Assembly (NCBI GenBank): GCA_910584495.1 | Contig: CAJUAR010000005.1 | Span: 1-61,048, forward strand | DNA from: an uncultured Muribaculaceae bacterium | Lineage (GTDB): Bacteria > Bacteroidota > Bacteroidia > Bacteroidales > Muribaculaceae | DNA length: 61,048 nt | Reading direction: 5' to 3' | Shown: positions 42,591 to 51,441 of the stretch, in pieces | How positions within the stretch are numbered: position 1 is the first letter of the stretch | Layout: each line of letters starts with the position of its first letter | Translations under genes and position numbers: made by a program | The notes under the pieces: model-generated | Databases searched by the model: none | The model's input: only the letters and a program-made list of their open reading frames with translations | What the model was told of the DNA's origin: nothing

Positions 42591-45500
42591 CGTTTTGCGC
42601 TGAAAAAGAATGTAAATTCTGTAGGAACAATCGAAATACGGTATTTGGGTAATACATCGGGCCCGCATGTGGCAGTGCCGACACCGGTTTGCTCGGCATC
42701 GAGATGAACGGTGACAAGACCGTCGTCGGTGAGTTCGTTGATGTGTTTGGCTTTGTCAATGTCGGCATCGCTATAGGGTGTGGCACTGAACTGGAAAGGT
42801 CGGTCGGAAGTCACGGTCATGTTGTCGGCAAAAGTCACGGTGCGTACATCGGTGTGGTTGCCCGTGCTTTGAGGCACAATGTAATGATGGAAGTCGGATA
42901 TAGGCGTGGTGCTGTGCTTGGCGATTCTTCCGGCGGTTTTGCGGTCGGCATAGGTTTCGCCGTCGCGGCCGAGATATTGAACTTTCCCCGCCATGGAGCT
43001 TGTCGCACGGTAGGAGATACCGATGCGCGGTAGCGATTTGACAACAGAGGTATCGGGACGGAATGAGCATTTGATGGCGAGATTGCCGCCTTTGCCCACG
43101 CTGTAGGTCATGGTGGCAGTGCCTACATTCTGCCCGTCTTTGCCGGTGAGAAGAAGGTCGACAAGCACATCTTTTCCTTGTTTTGAAATCTTTGCTGCTT
43201 TCTGGCTAAGTCCGTCGAGCCCTGCCGCTTTCCAGTATTTGCCCTGGCCGTTGCGGTGGGCATCGTTTTCGGTGAGTGGACGGTAGAGCGAAATGGCCAG
43301 CGGAGATGCCAGCTGTTCCTTGCCGTTGACGATGAGCGATGTCATGGCTCCTGTCTGAGGGTCGAGTGCAAAATCGATGCCTTCGGCAGTGTAGCGGCCT
43401 TTGCTTTGTTTGATTTTCTGCTTCTCGAGCACAGGGGCGTAATTGCCATTTTTGACAACGAATTGTTCTTGGGCAACAGCATAGCCGGTCGGTACTTGTT
43501 CGCTTGCTCGGGTGGTGGTCCAGTCTATGTTGAGGAAGGCTTCGGTGGCTTCAGCCGGAATATTGACCGGACCAAGCTGAACCTTTGTTGTGGCCTGCGG
43601 TTCGCAGTCGATTTGTTTTGTGCCTTGAGCAATGATGTTGTTATTGTTGTCGACAAGGCTCCAGTTCATGTTGTATTCGTTCAGGTTGGTGAAGTCGTAC
43701 CAGTTCTTGACCTCTACGGCGAGAGTGCCGGGGTCGGCAAGAGTCGATTTGATGTTGCGGTACACGGCTTTTACTTCGGCAAGGTGCGGATGGACGGTGC
43801 GGTCGGAGTTGATCAGGCCGTTACAGCAGAACGAATTGTCGCTGGGAATGTTTTTGGGGCCGAAGTCGCCGCCGTAGGCATACCACATTCGACCGTTACT
43901 GTCTGTCATCACGTAGGATTGGTCCACCCAGTCCCAGATGCAACCGCCCTGAGCCATAGGTTCGCTTTCAAACACTTGCCAGTAGTCGTTGAGGCCGCCA
44001 ACGCTGTTGCCCATTGCATGTGCATACTCGCAGAGGATGAAAGGACGGTAGATATCCTTCTTGGAGCAGTAAGCCTTTATGTCGTCGATGCTGCGGTACA
44101 TACGCGCATACACATCGGTGTTGAAAGCTTCTTCGGAGCGTTCGTATTGGATGGGACGGTTCTTTTCCACGCTTTTGAACCATTTGTATGTCTCCTCGAA
44201 GTTTACGCCGTTTCCGGCTTCGTTGCCCAGAGATATGAATACCACGGAGGGGTGATTTTTGGACTTGGCATACATTCGCTTGCTGCGGTCCATGTGAGCC
44301 GGCAGCCATGAGATGTCCTTGGCCAGCGATTTTTCTTTGTAGCCCATGCCATGGCTTTCGATGTTCACTTCATCGATTTGATAAAGACCGTATTTGTCGC
44401 ACAGATGGTACCAGCGGCGGTCGGCGGGGTAGTGCGAGTTGCGCACTGTATTGATGTTGTTGAGCTTCATGAGCTCTATGTCCTTGAGCATCAGCTCTTC
44501 GCTGACAGTGCGTCCGGCCTGCGAATGGCTGTGACGGTTCACGCCTTTGATGAGGATTGGTTTGCCGTTGAGGCAGTACTGTCCGTTTTTGATTTCAGAA
44601 GTGCGGAAGCCTACGTTGCAGCCCAGTGTTTCCACTGTCTGACCCTTGCGGTCTTTAAGTTGCATTTCAAGAGTGTAGAGGGCAGGATGTTCGGCGTTCC
44701 AAGGCACGACGTTTGCTATGGTTTTGTCGAAGTTCACATTTTCTGCAGCAGCGGCACTTCCATTGGCCACGCAAAGTCCTTTGTCGTCGGTCAGCGAGTA
44801 ATCGATTGTGTACCCTGCAGTATCGCCACCCACTGCAACTTGCAGGTTAAATAGACCGTCGACATATTTTTCGCGGTCGAGAGGCGATTCAACTTTGTAG
44901 TCGGAAATAAAAGTTTTTGGTGTGCTATAGAGATATACATCGCGTTCAATGCCGCTCATGCGCCAGAAGTCGGCACATTCAAGATATGCGGCCGCCGACC
45001 AGCGGTAAACTTCGAGAGCCAGCGTGTTGTTGCCTTTTTTGACTTTGTCGGTGATATCCCATTCGGCTGCTGTTTTAGAACCTGCATTATAGCCTAACAG
45101 TTCGCCGTTGAGCCAAATGTAATAGAAAGATGTTACACCTTCGAGACACAGGACTATGCGTCTGCCCTCCCACGAAGATGGCACGGTGAAGGTGCGGCGG
45201 TAGCTGCCCACTTCGTTGTCGTCGACAGGAACAAAGGGCGGATTCTTTGGGTAGCCATAGTATTTGTCAACCCATTCATAACGTTCGTTTACATAGATTG
45301 GTGTGCCATATCCCTGACGTTCCCAGTTGCCGGGAACGTTGATTTTGTTCCAGGACGATGTGTCGAATTCGGGTTTGAAGAATTCTGCCGGACGCTTTGC
45401 GGGATTTTTTGTCCATGCAAAGTCCCAGCGGCCGTTGAGGCTTTCATACCAGGGCGAATGCTCGAACCGTTGTTCGGCAATTTGCTTTTCGGCACCGCTG

Positions 45501-45640
45501 CCGTTTGCATAAGGCACAACGAGAGCATGAGGCGGCAGTTGGCCGGCGCGGAAAGCATCTTTGTCCTGCCATTCGGGCAGTTGTTGGGCAGTTGCCGTCA
45601 GCGAGAGTGCGGCTATTAATGATAGGGCAAGGTTTTTCAT
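42587..45640 (-). CDS. GH2 beta-galactosidase (LacZ type), secreted
   Basis: This 1017-residue enzyme has a signal peptide to about residue 19. The five-domain LacZ layout is intact. The acid/base is E474 in ISLGNEAGNG and the nucleophile E538 in FILCEYAHAMGNS. The VNIESHGMGY segment and a C-terminal beta-sandwich of the Bgal_small type (about 740-1010) are also present. It would remove beta-linked galactose, probably from LacNAc or core structures opened by the neighbouring enzymes. It starts 11 bp after the GH20 gene and overlaps the GH29-GH16 gene by 4 nt. The family is certain. Linkage preference is not. Confidence 0.92.
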   Translation of the reverse strand: MKNLALSLIAALSLTATAQQLPEWQDKDAFRAGQLPPHALVVPYANGSGAEKQIAEQRFEHSPWYESLNGRWDFAWTKNPAKRPAEFFKPEFDTSSWNKINVPGNWERQGYGTPIYVNERYEWVDKYYGYPKNPPFVPVDDNEVGSYRRTFTVPSSWEGRRIVLCLEGVTSFYYIWLNGELLGYNAGSKTAAEWDITDKVKKGNNTLALEVYRWSAAAYLECADFWRMSGIERDVYLYSTPKTFISDYKVESPLDREKYVDGLFNLQVAVGGDTAGYTIDYSLTDDKGLCVANGSAAAAENVNFDKTIANVVPWNAEHPALYTLEMQLKDRKGQTVETLGCNVGFRTSEIKNGQYCLNGKPILIKGVNRHSHSQAGRTVSEELMLKDIELMKLNNINTVRNSHYPADRRWYHLCDKYGLYQIDEVNIESHGMGYKEKSLAKDISWLPAHMDRSKRMYAKSKNHPSVVFISLGNEAGNGVNFEETYKWFKSVEKNRPIQYERSEEAFNTDVYARMYRSIDDIKAYCSKKDIYRPFILCEYAHAMGNSVGGLNDYWQVFESEPMAQGGCIWDWVDQSYVMTDSNGRMWYAYGGDFGPKNIPSDNSFCCNGLINSDRTVHPHLAEVKAVYRNIKSTLADPGTLAVEVKNWYDFTNLNEYNMNWSLVDNNNNIIAQGTKQIDCEPQATTKVQLGPVNIPAEATEAFLNIDWTTTRASEQVPTGYAVAQEQFVVKNGNYAPVLEKQKIKQSKGRYTAEGIDFALDPQTGAMTSLIVNGKEQLASPLAISLYRPLTENDAHRNGQGKYWKAAGLDGLSQKAAKISKQGKDVLVDLLLTGKDGQNVGTATMTYSVGKGGNLAIKCSFRPDTSVVKSLPRIGISYRATSSMAGKVQYLGRDGETYADRKTAGRIAKHSTTPISDFHHYIVPQSTGNHTDVRTVTFADNMTVTSDRPFQFSATPYSDADIDKAKHINELTDDGLVTVHLDAEQTGVGTATCGPDVLPKYRISIVPTEFTFFFSAKR

Positions 45641-45651
45641 AGTTGGTAAAG

Positions 45652-47898
45652 TCAGTTAACTGTAATTTCATCGAAATACATCCATGTGGGAGCACCTTCG
45701 CGGGCATAACCGTCGGGCACGCATCCCGGATTGACGGCTACGAACTTAATGTAGCGGGTGTCGGCGTTGAAACTGCAGTCTATGTCGAAAATTTTAGCTT
45801 GTTTGTGGTAGATATTTTCGGCGGGCGTGTCTATGGTGCGGCGCAGGGTGAAGGATTTGCCATCGTCGCTTGTATAGACGTAGATATGCGTCGGTGCGGC
45901 GATGCAGATGTCGGAATGGACAAGCGAGCCTAATGTCACTTTGTTGACGGGTACCACTTCTCCCATGTCGAGGACAAATTCAGCAGTCTCGTTCCACCAC
46001 CCGGCCCATTCGAAATCAGAGTTTCTGTCGCTGCCGCGCAGACCGTTGGTCAGCACCCTTGTCAGACCGTTGGTGCAGTTTCCGCTCACGCTGTGGGATG
46101 TGGCTTTGTTGAAGTCGAGACTGAGCTTGAGTGTTTTGCCCATCTGCTTGTCGCCCTTGAAGGTGGCGGCATAGATTGTGGCTGCTTTATTGAGGCGTAA
46201 AGTGTCGCTCCATGCTTTGTCGAGGGCTTGGTTGTCGACAGAGTAGCGTACATCCACATCCGGGCGGATGCAGCTCACATTCACTTTCAGCTCTTTGCCG
46301 TTGCCCCGCACGTTGTGGTCGAGGTTATACATTGAGCGGGCATAGGTAATGCCTAATTTGTCGAGTGTGGGACAGAAGGCATCCAAAGCCTTGAGAAAAG
46401 CACCCCAGTTGCTTCTTCCTTCAGGGCGCCATGCCACATCTGCGATGGCCATCAGTCGCGGGAAAATTTGATACTGCACATCTGATGGCGAATTGCAGAA
46501 CTCGCTCCATAGCGAACCTTGTATGCCGAGCAGATTGCTGCGCAAAGCGTTGTCCCAGTCGGAAGTCATCGGTTCGAAATTGTAGACATCGCGCAGGGTT
46601 ATGTTGCCAAAGTAGGTGAAAGGTTCGAACCATTGCGGCCCCTGGTAGCGGATGAGGTAGGTAGAACGAGCGGGAGTCATGATAAATTTGCGTCCTGTGG
46701 CACGCGAATCGTTGACGGCCACGCTGCCGTCGCCTTGCCAACCGTAGACAATAATGTCTTCTTTCGGTTTTCCATATGTCACCTCATCCCATCCCATTGC
46801 TTTGCGGCCGCGGGAGTTGACATAGCGTATGACGCGGTCCATCAAGTAGCCCTGAAGAGCTTCGTGGTCGGCAAGATGCTCTTCCTCGATGCGTTTGTTG
46901 CAGAGGGGGCACTGTTGCCAGATGCGTTTGTTGGCTTCGTCGCCTCCAAGGTGTATGGTTGGCGAGGGAAAGATTTTCATCACCTCGTCCAGGACATTTT
47001 CAATGAAGGTGAAAGTGTGTTCTTTGCCGGCGCACAGGATAATGGACGCATCTTTGCCGCCAATGCCGGGAAAAACACCCACAAATTTATCAACAACGGG
47101 ACATGCCAGTTCGGGGTAGGAAGCTATGGCAGCTATTGAATGTGCCGGCATTTCGATTTCGGGGATGATGTTGATATTGCGTTCGGCGGCATATTTCACA
47201 AGTTGGCGCATTTCCTTTTGGGTATAGAAGCCGCCAACAGTTGCCTTTTCATCGGCACTGCGAGCATTCAGACGGCCTGGAAACATTTCGGGGCGGTCCA
47301 CACGCCAGGCTCCCACTTCGGTGAGCCGCGGATATTTTTTTATTTCGAGCCTCCAGCCGTTGTCGTCGCAAAGGTGGAGGTGCAGGTTGTTCAGTTTTAG
47401 TTTTGCGGCCACATCGATTATGCGTTCAATTTCTTGGGGCTCGATGAAGTACCGCACCACGTCGAGCATCAGGCCTCGATAGCCGAAACGTGGTTTGTCG
47501 TCGATTGAGCAGGCTTCTATTGTGCCATTGCCCGATGTTGCCAGTTGTGCAAACGATTCGAGGCCGTACATCAGTGCGGCGTTGTCGCCGGCAGCAAGTG
47601 TAATTCCTTTGTCATCGACTGTGAGCTGGTAATGTTCGGGTTCCAATTCGGGTTTTATTGCAACCTTGATAACAGCCTTGTCGCTACTTGACTTTTTAGT
47701 GTTGAAACCATTGCGGTCGAGGTATTTCATTGCACTCGACACAACTTTGTTTTCGCCGGCCACGCCTATTGTTGCCGGTATTGTGAAAGAGCCCTTGCCG
47801 GCGGTGTAGTTTGCCGGCTCGGGAATGATAAGAGGCCTTGCCTTGCCGCATACTGCGGCAAGGGCAAGGATTAATATTGTCAGAATTGTTTTTTTCAT
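45652..47898 (-). CDS. GH20 beta-N-acetylhexosaminidase with C-terminal F5_8C-like module
   Basis: This 748-residue secreted enzyme (signal peptide to about residue 20) releases terminal GlcNAc or GalNAc. An N-terminal GH20b domain (about 22-135) precedes the barrel. The catalytic pair is D320/E321 in IHLGGDEANK, with HLHLCDDNGWRLE and EIEMPAHSIAA further supporting it. An Fn3-like linker and a discoidin-like domain (about 610-748, LDMGEVVPVNKVTLGSL, YVYTSDDGKSF) follow. It lies 19 bp after the sulfatase gene. With GH2 upstream in reaction order it could trim LacNAc units from N- or O-glycans. Confidence 0.92.
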   Translation of the reverse strand: MKKTILTILILALAAVCGKARPLIIPEPANYTAGKGSFTIPATIGVAGENKVVSSAMKYLDRNGFNTKKSSSDKAVIKVAIKPELEPEHYQLTVDDKGITLAAGDNAALMYGLESFAQLATSGNGTIEACSIDDKPRFGYRGLMLDVVRYFIEPQEIERIIDVAAKLKLNNLHLHLCDDNGWRLEIKKYPRLTEVGAWRVDRPEMFPGRLNARSADEKATVGGFYTQKEMRQLVKYAAERNINIIPEIEMPAHSIAAIASYPELACPVVDKFVGVFPGIGGKDASIILCAGKEHTFTFIENVLDEVMKIFPSPTIHLGGDEANKRIWQQCPLCNKRIEEEHLADHEALQGYLMDRVIRYVNSRGRKAMGWDEVTYGKPKEDIIVYGWQGDGSVAVNDSRATGRKFIMTPARSTYLIRYQGPQWFEPFTYFGNITLRDVYNFEPMTSDWDNALRSNLLGIQGSLWSEFCNSPSDVQYQIFPRLMAIADVAWRPEGRSNWGAFLKALDAFCPTLDKLGITYARSMYNLDHNVRGNGKELKVNVSCIRPDVDVRYSVDNQALDKAWSDTLRLNKAATIYAATFKGDKQMGKTLKLSLDFNKATSHSVSGNCTNGLTRVLTNGLRGSDRNSDFEWAGWWNETAEFVLDMGEVVPVNKVTLGSLVHSDICIAAPTHIYVYTSDDGKSFTLRRTIDTPAENIYHKQAKIFDIDCSFNADTRYIKFVAVNPGCVPDGYAREGAPTWMYFDEITVN

Positions 47899-47917
47899 CT
47901 CTGGCGTTTAACAAGAA

Positions 47918-49492
47918 TTAGAGGGGATAGGAGAAGCGTATGGGATCGTCGTATTGTTCCTGAAGGTCTTTCAGCTTTTTCCGCATGTCGGCAGTGATGC
48001 TTTCGGTGCCGGGCTGACCGTAGATATTATTCATTTCAGAAGGGTCCTTGTCGAGGTCGTAAAGCTCCCATTGGTCAATATCATTGTAGAAATGGATGAG
48101 CTTGTGGTGTCCGTCGCTCACACCGTAGTGACGTTTGACAGCATGCTCGGCAGGGTATTCATGGTAGTGATAGTAGAGGGCATCGCGCCAGTTTTCTGGT
48201 TTGTCGCCTTTGAGCAGGGGAAGGAGGGATACACCCTGGATGTCGGCAGGAATTTCGACACCGGCAATTTCGAGGAATGTCGGGGCGTAGTCGATGTTCT
48301 GCACCATTTCGGTGATGTCGCCACGGCGATCCATTCCTTTGGGAAGACGCATGATCAGAGGCGTGTGGAACGACTCCTGGTACATGAATCGTTTGTCGAA
48401 CCAGCCATGTTCGCCCATGTAGAATCCTTGGTCGGAGGTGTAGACCACCAAAGTGTTGTCGAGCAGACCTTTTTCTTCGAGGTAGTCGAGCACACGGCCC
48501 ACATTGTCGTCAAGACTTTTTACCACCTTTAGATAGTCGCGCATATAGCGTTGGTATTTCCATTGGGCCAGTTCTTTTCCTGAAAGATTCTGTGCATAGA
48601 AATCCTTGATGATAGGTTCGTAGAACGCATCCCATTTGGCACGTTGCTCCGAATCCATGCGGTCGATATATGAGTGATAGCGGGCCTTGAGAGGGCTGTC
48701 TTTGTCCGAACGGTCCATTTTCAAGTCGTAGATAAGGTCCATGTCCTTGAAGATGCTCATTTCTTGGGCGGCTGCAGCTTCACGGCCTTGGTAGTCGTCG
48801 AAGAAATTGTCCGGCAATTCGAATGTTCGGTCTTCGAAAAGACGCAGATGTGCCGTGTCGGCCAGCCAGTTGCGGTGGATGGCCTTGTGGTGGATGAGCA
48901 GACAGAATGGTTTGTCTTTGTCGCGTTCGTTTTCCAGCCAGTTAAGGCTCTTGTTGGTTATAAGGTCGGTGAGGTAGCCATGGACTTGCACGGTGTCGCC
49001 GCTTTCGACAATGAAGTCGGGGTTGTAATAGTCGCCCTGACCCGGCACAATTTCCCAGCGGTCGAAGCCCTGAGGAAGACTTTCGAGGTGCCATTTGCCG
49101 AAGATGGCGGTTTGGTAGCCGGCTTTTTGCAGATATTTAGGGAAGGTAGGCTGGTCGCCGTCGAAAACGCAGGTGGTGTTGTCGGTAAAGCCGTTGGCGT
49201 GGCTGTGTTTGCCGGTGAGCATGCAGGCACGGCTGGGTCCCGACAGGGAGTTGGCCACATAGCTTTCGGTGAAGCGCACGCCATCGGCAGCGATGCGGTC
49301 CAAGTTGGGAGTGTGAGCAAAGCGTGTGTCGTAGCAGCTCATCATCTGCGCCGTGTGGTCGTCGGTCATAATGTAGACGATATTCAGCGGTTTTTGAGCA
49401 TTGGCAGCTGCTTTCTTGCAGGACGACACAGCTGCTGCACCGGCCGCAAGAGCGGCCGCTGCAGCAGAGTAGAATAGAAGTTTGCTGTTCAT
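47918..49492 (-). CDS. S1-family sulfatase, serine-type, probably GlcNAc-6-sulfatase
   Basis: This 524-residue lipoprotein (VSSC, C25, then KKAAAN) has no acidic surface tag, so it is probably periplasmic. The sulfatase signature reads SGPSRACMLTG. The first serine (S84) is the formylglycine precursor, so a radical-SAM maturase (anSME) is needed, but none is encoded here. Metal-binding residues are in IMTDDH, and the substrate loop GKWHLESLPQGFDRW is typical of S1 sulfatases that act on 6-sulfated GlcNAc. Removal of sulfate would open sulfated mucin or keratan chains to GH20 and GH16. The subfamily call is tentative. Confidence 0.87.
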   Translation of the reverse strand: MNSKLLFYSAAAAALAAGAAAVSSCKKAAANAQKPLNIVYIMTDDHTAQMMSCYDTRFAHTPNLDRIAADGVRFTESYVANSLSGPSRACMLTGKHSHANGFTDNTTCVFDGDQPTFPKYLQKAGYQTAIFGKWHLESLPQGFDRWEIVPGQGDYYNPDFIVESGDTVQVHGYLTDLITNKSLNWLENERDKDKPFCLLIHHKAIHRNWLADTAHLRLFEDRTFELPDNFFDDYQGREAAAAQEMSIFKDMDLIYDLKMDRSDKDSPLKARYHSYIDRMDSEQRAKWDAFYEPIIKDFYAQNLSGKELAQWKYQRYMRDYLKVVKSLDDNVGRVLDYLEEKGLLDNTLVVYTSDQGFYMGEHGWFDKRFMYQESFHTPLIMRLPKGMDRRGDITEMVQNIDYAPTFLEIAGVEIPADIQGVSLLPLLKGDKPENWRDALYYHYHEYPAEHAVKRHYGVSDGHHKLIHFYNDIDQWELYDLDKDPSEMNNIYGQPGTESITADMRKKLKDLQEQYDDPIRFSYPL

Positions 49493-49512
49493 CGTTTCAG
49501 AGAGATGGCAGG

Positions 49513-51414
49513 TTAGTCGCAGTCGTAGCTATAGTCGGCGGGACCTTCGCTGGTGCTCGACCACCCGGGATTCTGATAGAGCACGCTTCCTACAAGCAGA
49601 AACTCGCTCAGGGGAATAGGTTCCAGATAGTGCTGTTTTGGGAAGGTGTAGCCATTGTAGGCAATCGACGATGATGAAGCCTGCAGAGGATGAATATAGT
49701 CTGAAACTGAAGGACCGGAAACAACGGTGCTGTTGTAGAGTTCATTGCCCCAGATGTCTTTGTTGACACCGCCCCACAGGTTGATGCCTTCGGGCTGGTA
49801 ATCCACCATTTTGTCGAGTGCTCTCCAGCGTTTGAGGTCGTCGAGGCGGAGACCTTCGGCGATGAGTTCGCAGCGGCGTTCGCGGCGGATGTTGTATAGT
49901 GTGTTGTCCACCATCACGCCCTTGGACCATACGGCGAGATCGTTCTCAAGGTTGAGCTGGGTGGCGTTGACTGTCTTTTGGAAGTCTGTGTCGACACCTG
50001 CGCGGGCGCGAAGCTCACGCCAATAAGTCTGGGCGCGTTCATCGAGGTTGCCGTGGCGCATGTAGTATGCCTCGATGTAGTTGAGGCGTGTTTCGGCCGA
50101 GCGGAACAGAGGAACGGCAGTGGTGCAGAGGTACTGGGTTGACTGGGTTTTGTCGTCGGTGTACCATTTTTTGAGCTCGTAGCCCGTGGGTGCGCCATTG
50201 TTGCCGGTGTTGAGGATGGATGGCCGGTAGTAGTAGATGGTGTCGTTGGTCACCTTGCCGTCGTCGTCCACGGTTGTGTTGATTACACGGCCGGGGAAGC
50301 GTACCGACTGGGTTAGGCGTTGGTCGCGGTTCTGCATTTCTTTGTAGCCGTCTTTATCGCCGCCGTAGTTGGAGCCGGGGGCATAGATGGGAAGTCCGTT
50401 GGTCATAAGATAGGAGTTGACCAGAGCGCGGGTGGCGTTGCATCCGCCGCCGCTCTTGAGGAATGCCGAACAGCTGTGGTTGAGGATGCCAGACTTGTAG
50501 TAGCGGGCAAGAAGAACCTCGCTGCCATCGGGGAATTCTGTTTCCCAGTTGTTGAACATCCCGGCATAGTCGCTAACAAGAGGGTGCTTGTCGGAAGGTT
50601 CTACAGAGGCTGCAATAGCCTGGTCGAGGAAGAAGTTGACTTCAGCCTCGGCCGAGCCTGCCGGGAAGCTGTAGTTTGGCCATGTGTTTGCTCCGGGCCA
50701 CTTGCTGTTGCCGGGCACGAAGCATGTTCCGGCATGGTAGCGCTCCCACGAAGCTTCGTAGAGGGCTACACGCGATTTTAACGCGAGGGCCACGTGTCGG
50801 GTGATTCGGCCTGTCTCAGGTGCAGCATCCTGCATCAGGTTGGCCGCTGTGTCGAGGTCAGCAAGGATGAAACGGGCCACTTCGTTGCGGGGATATCGCT
50901 TGCTGGCTGCAGCAATCTGCGACATGTCGTCGGACAGCATCTCGCGCAGGATGGGAGCGTCGCCGTAGTTGCGGAGAATGCGGTAGTAGTCGTAGGCGCG
51001 GAAGAAGTAGCCTTCGCCCAGGAAGTGGTCTATGAGAACCTTGTTGCCTTTCACCGAACCATCGGCGATGCGGGCTTTGGTCTTGTTGATGAAGAAGTTG
51101 ATGCCGCGAAGGTGTTCGAAGTTCCACTCACAGTTGGCACCCATCTTCACCATGAGTTTGTCACCTTTGTAGAACAGGTTCTGGGCTGAGAAGGAGCACT
51201 GGTTGTCGCTCTGCACATCCTCGGTGTAGAGGCCGCCCCAGAGTTCTTTGTTTTTGGGGAGATATTCGTAGAATGCATTTGCTGCTATGCGGAGGTCTTC
51301 GGGCGACTTGTAGTAGGAATCTTCGTTGCCGAAGTCCATAGGCTCGCGGTCGAGGAAGTCGTCGCACGAGGTGAGCGAAAGGGCGGCGAGGGCTATTGCT
51401 ATATATTTTTTCAT
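49513..51414 (-). CDS. SusD-family glycan-binding lipoprotein
   Basis: This 633-residue lipoprotein (LTSC, C17, then DDFLDREP) carries an acidic pair after the cysteine. Typical SusD segments include YFFRAYDYYRILRNYGDAPI, NYIEAYYMRHG, and RRERRCELIAEGLRLDDLKRW near residue 515. It follows its SusC by 27 bp and precedes the sulfatase gene by 20 bp. With the enzymes downstream it would capture mucin- or N-glycan-derived oligosaccharides. Confidence 0.93.
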   Translation of the reverse strand: MKKYIAIALAALSLTSCDDFLDREPMDFGNEDSYYKSPEDLRIAANAFYEYLPKNKELWGGLYTEDVQSDNQCSFSAQNLFYKGDKLMVKMGANCEWNFEHLRGINFFINKTKARIADGSVKGNKVLIDHFLGEGYFFRAYDYYRILRNYGDAPILREMLSDDMSQIAAASKRYPRNEVARFILADLDTAANLMQDAAPETGRITRHVALALKSRVALYEASWERYHAGTCFVPGNSKWPGANTWPNYSFPAGSAEAEVNFFLDQAIAASVEPSDKHPLVSDYAGMFNNWETEFPDGSEVLLARYYKSGILNHSCSAFLKSGGGCNATRALVNSYLMTNGLPIYAPGSNYGGDKDGYKEMQNRDQRLTQSVRFPGRVINTTVDDDGKVTNDTIYYYRPSILNTGNNGAPTGYELKKWYTDDKTQSTQYLCTTAVPLFRSAETRLNYIEAYYMRHGNLDERAQTYWRELRARAGVDTDFQKTVNATQLNLENDLAVWSKGVMVDNTLYNIRRERRCELIAEGLRLDDLKRWRALDKMVDYQPEGINLWGGVNKDIWGNELYNSTVVSGPSVSDYIHPLQASSSSIAYNGYTFPKQHYLEPIPLSEFLLVGSVLYQNPGWSSTSEGPADYSYDCD

Positions 51415-51441
51415 TGTTGTTCTTTTTAGTTTGGGAGAGGA

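Noticed and set aside
42591..42668. 26-residue N-terminal extension of the GH29-GH16 protein
   Set aside because: It lies wholly inside the GH2 coding region, is not signal-like, and the internal ATG gives a clean signal peptide plus a 4-nt coupling overlap.
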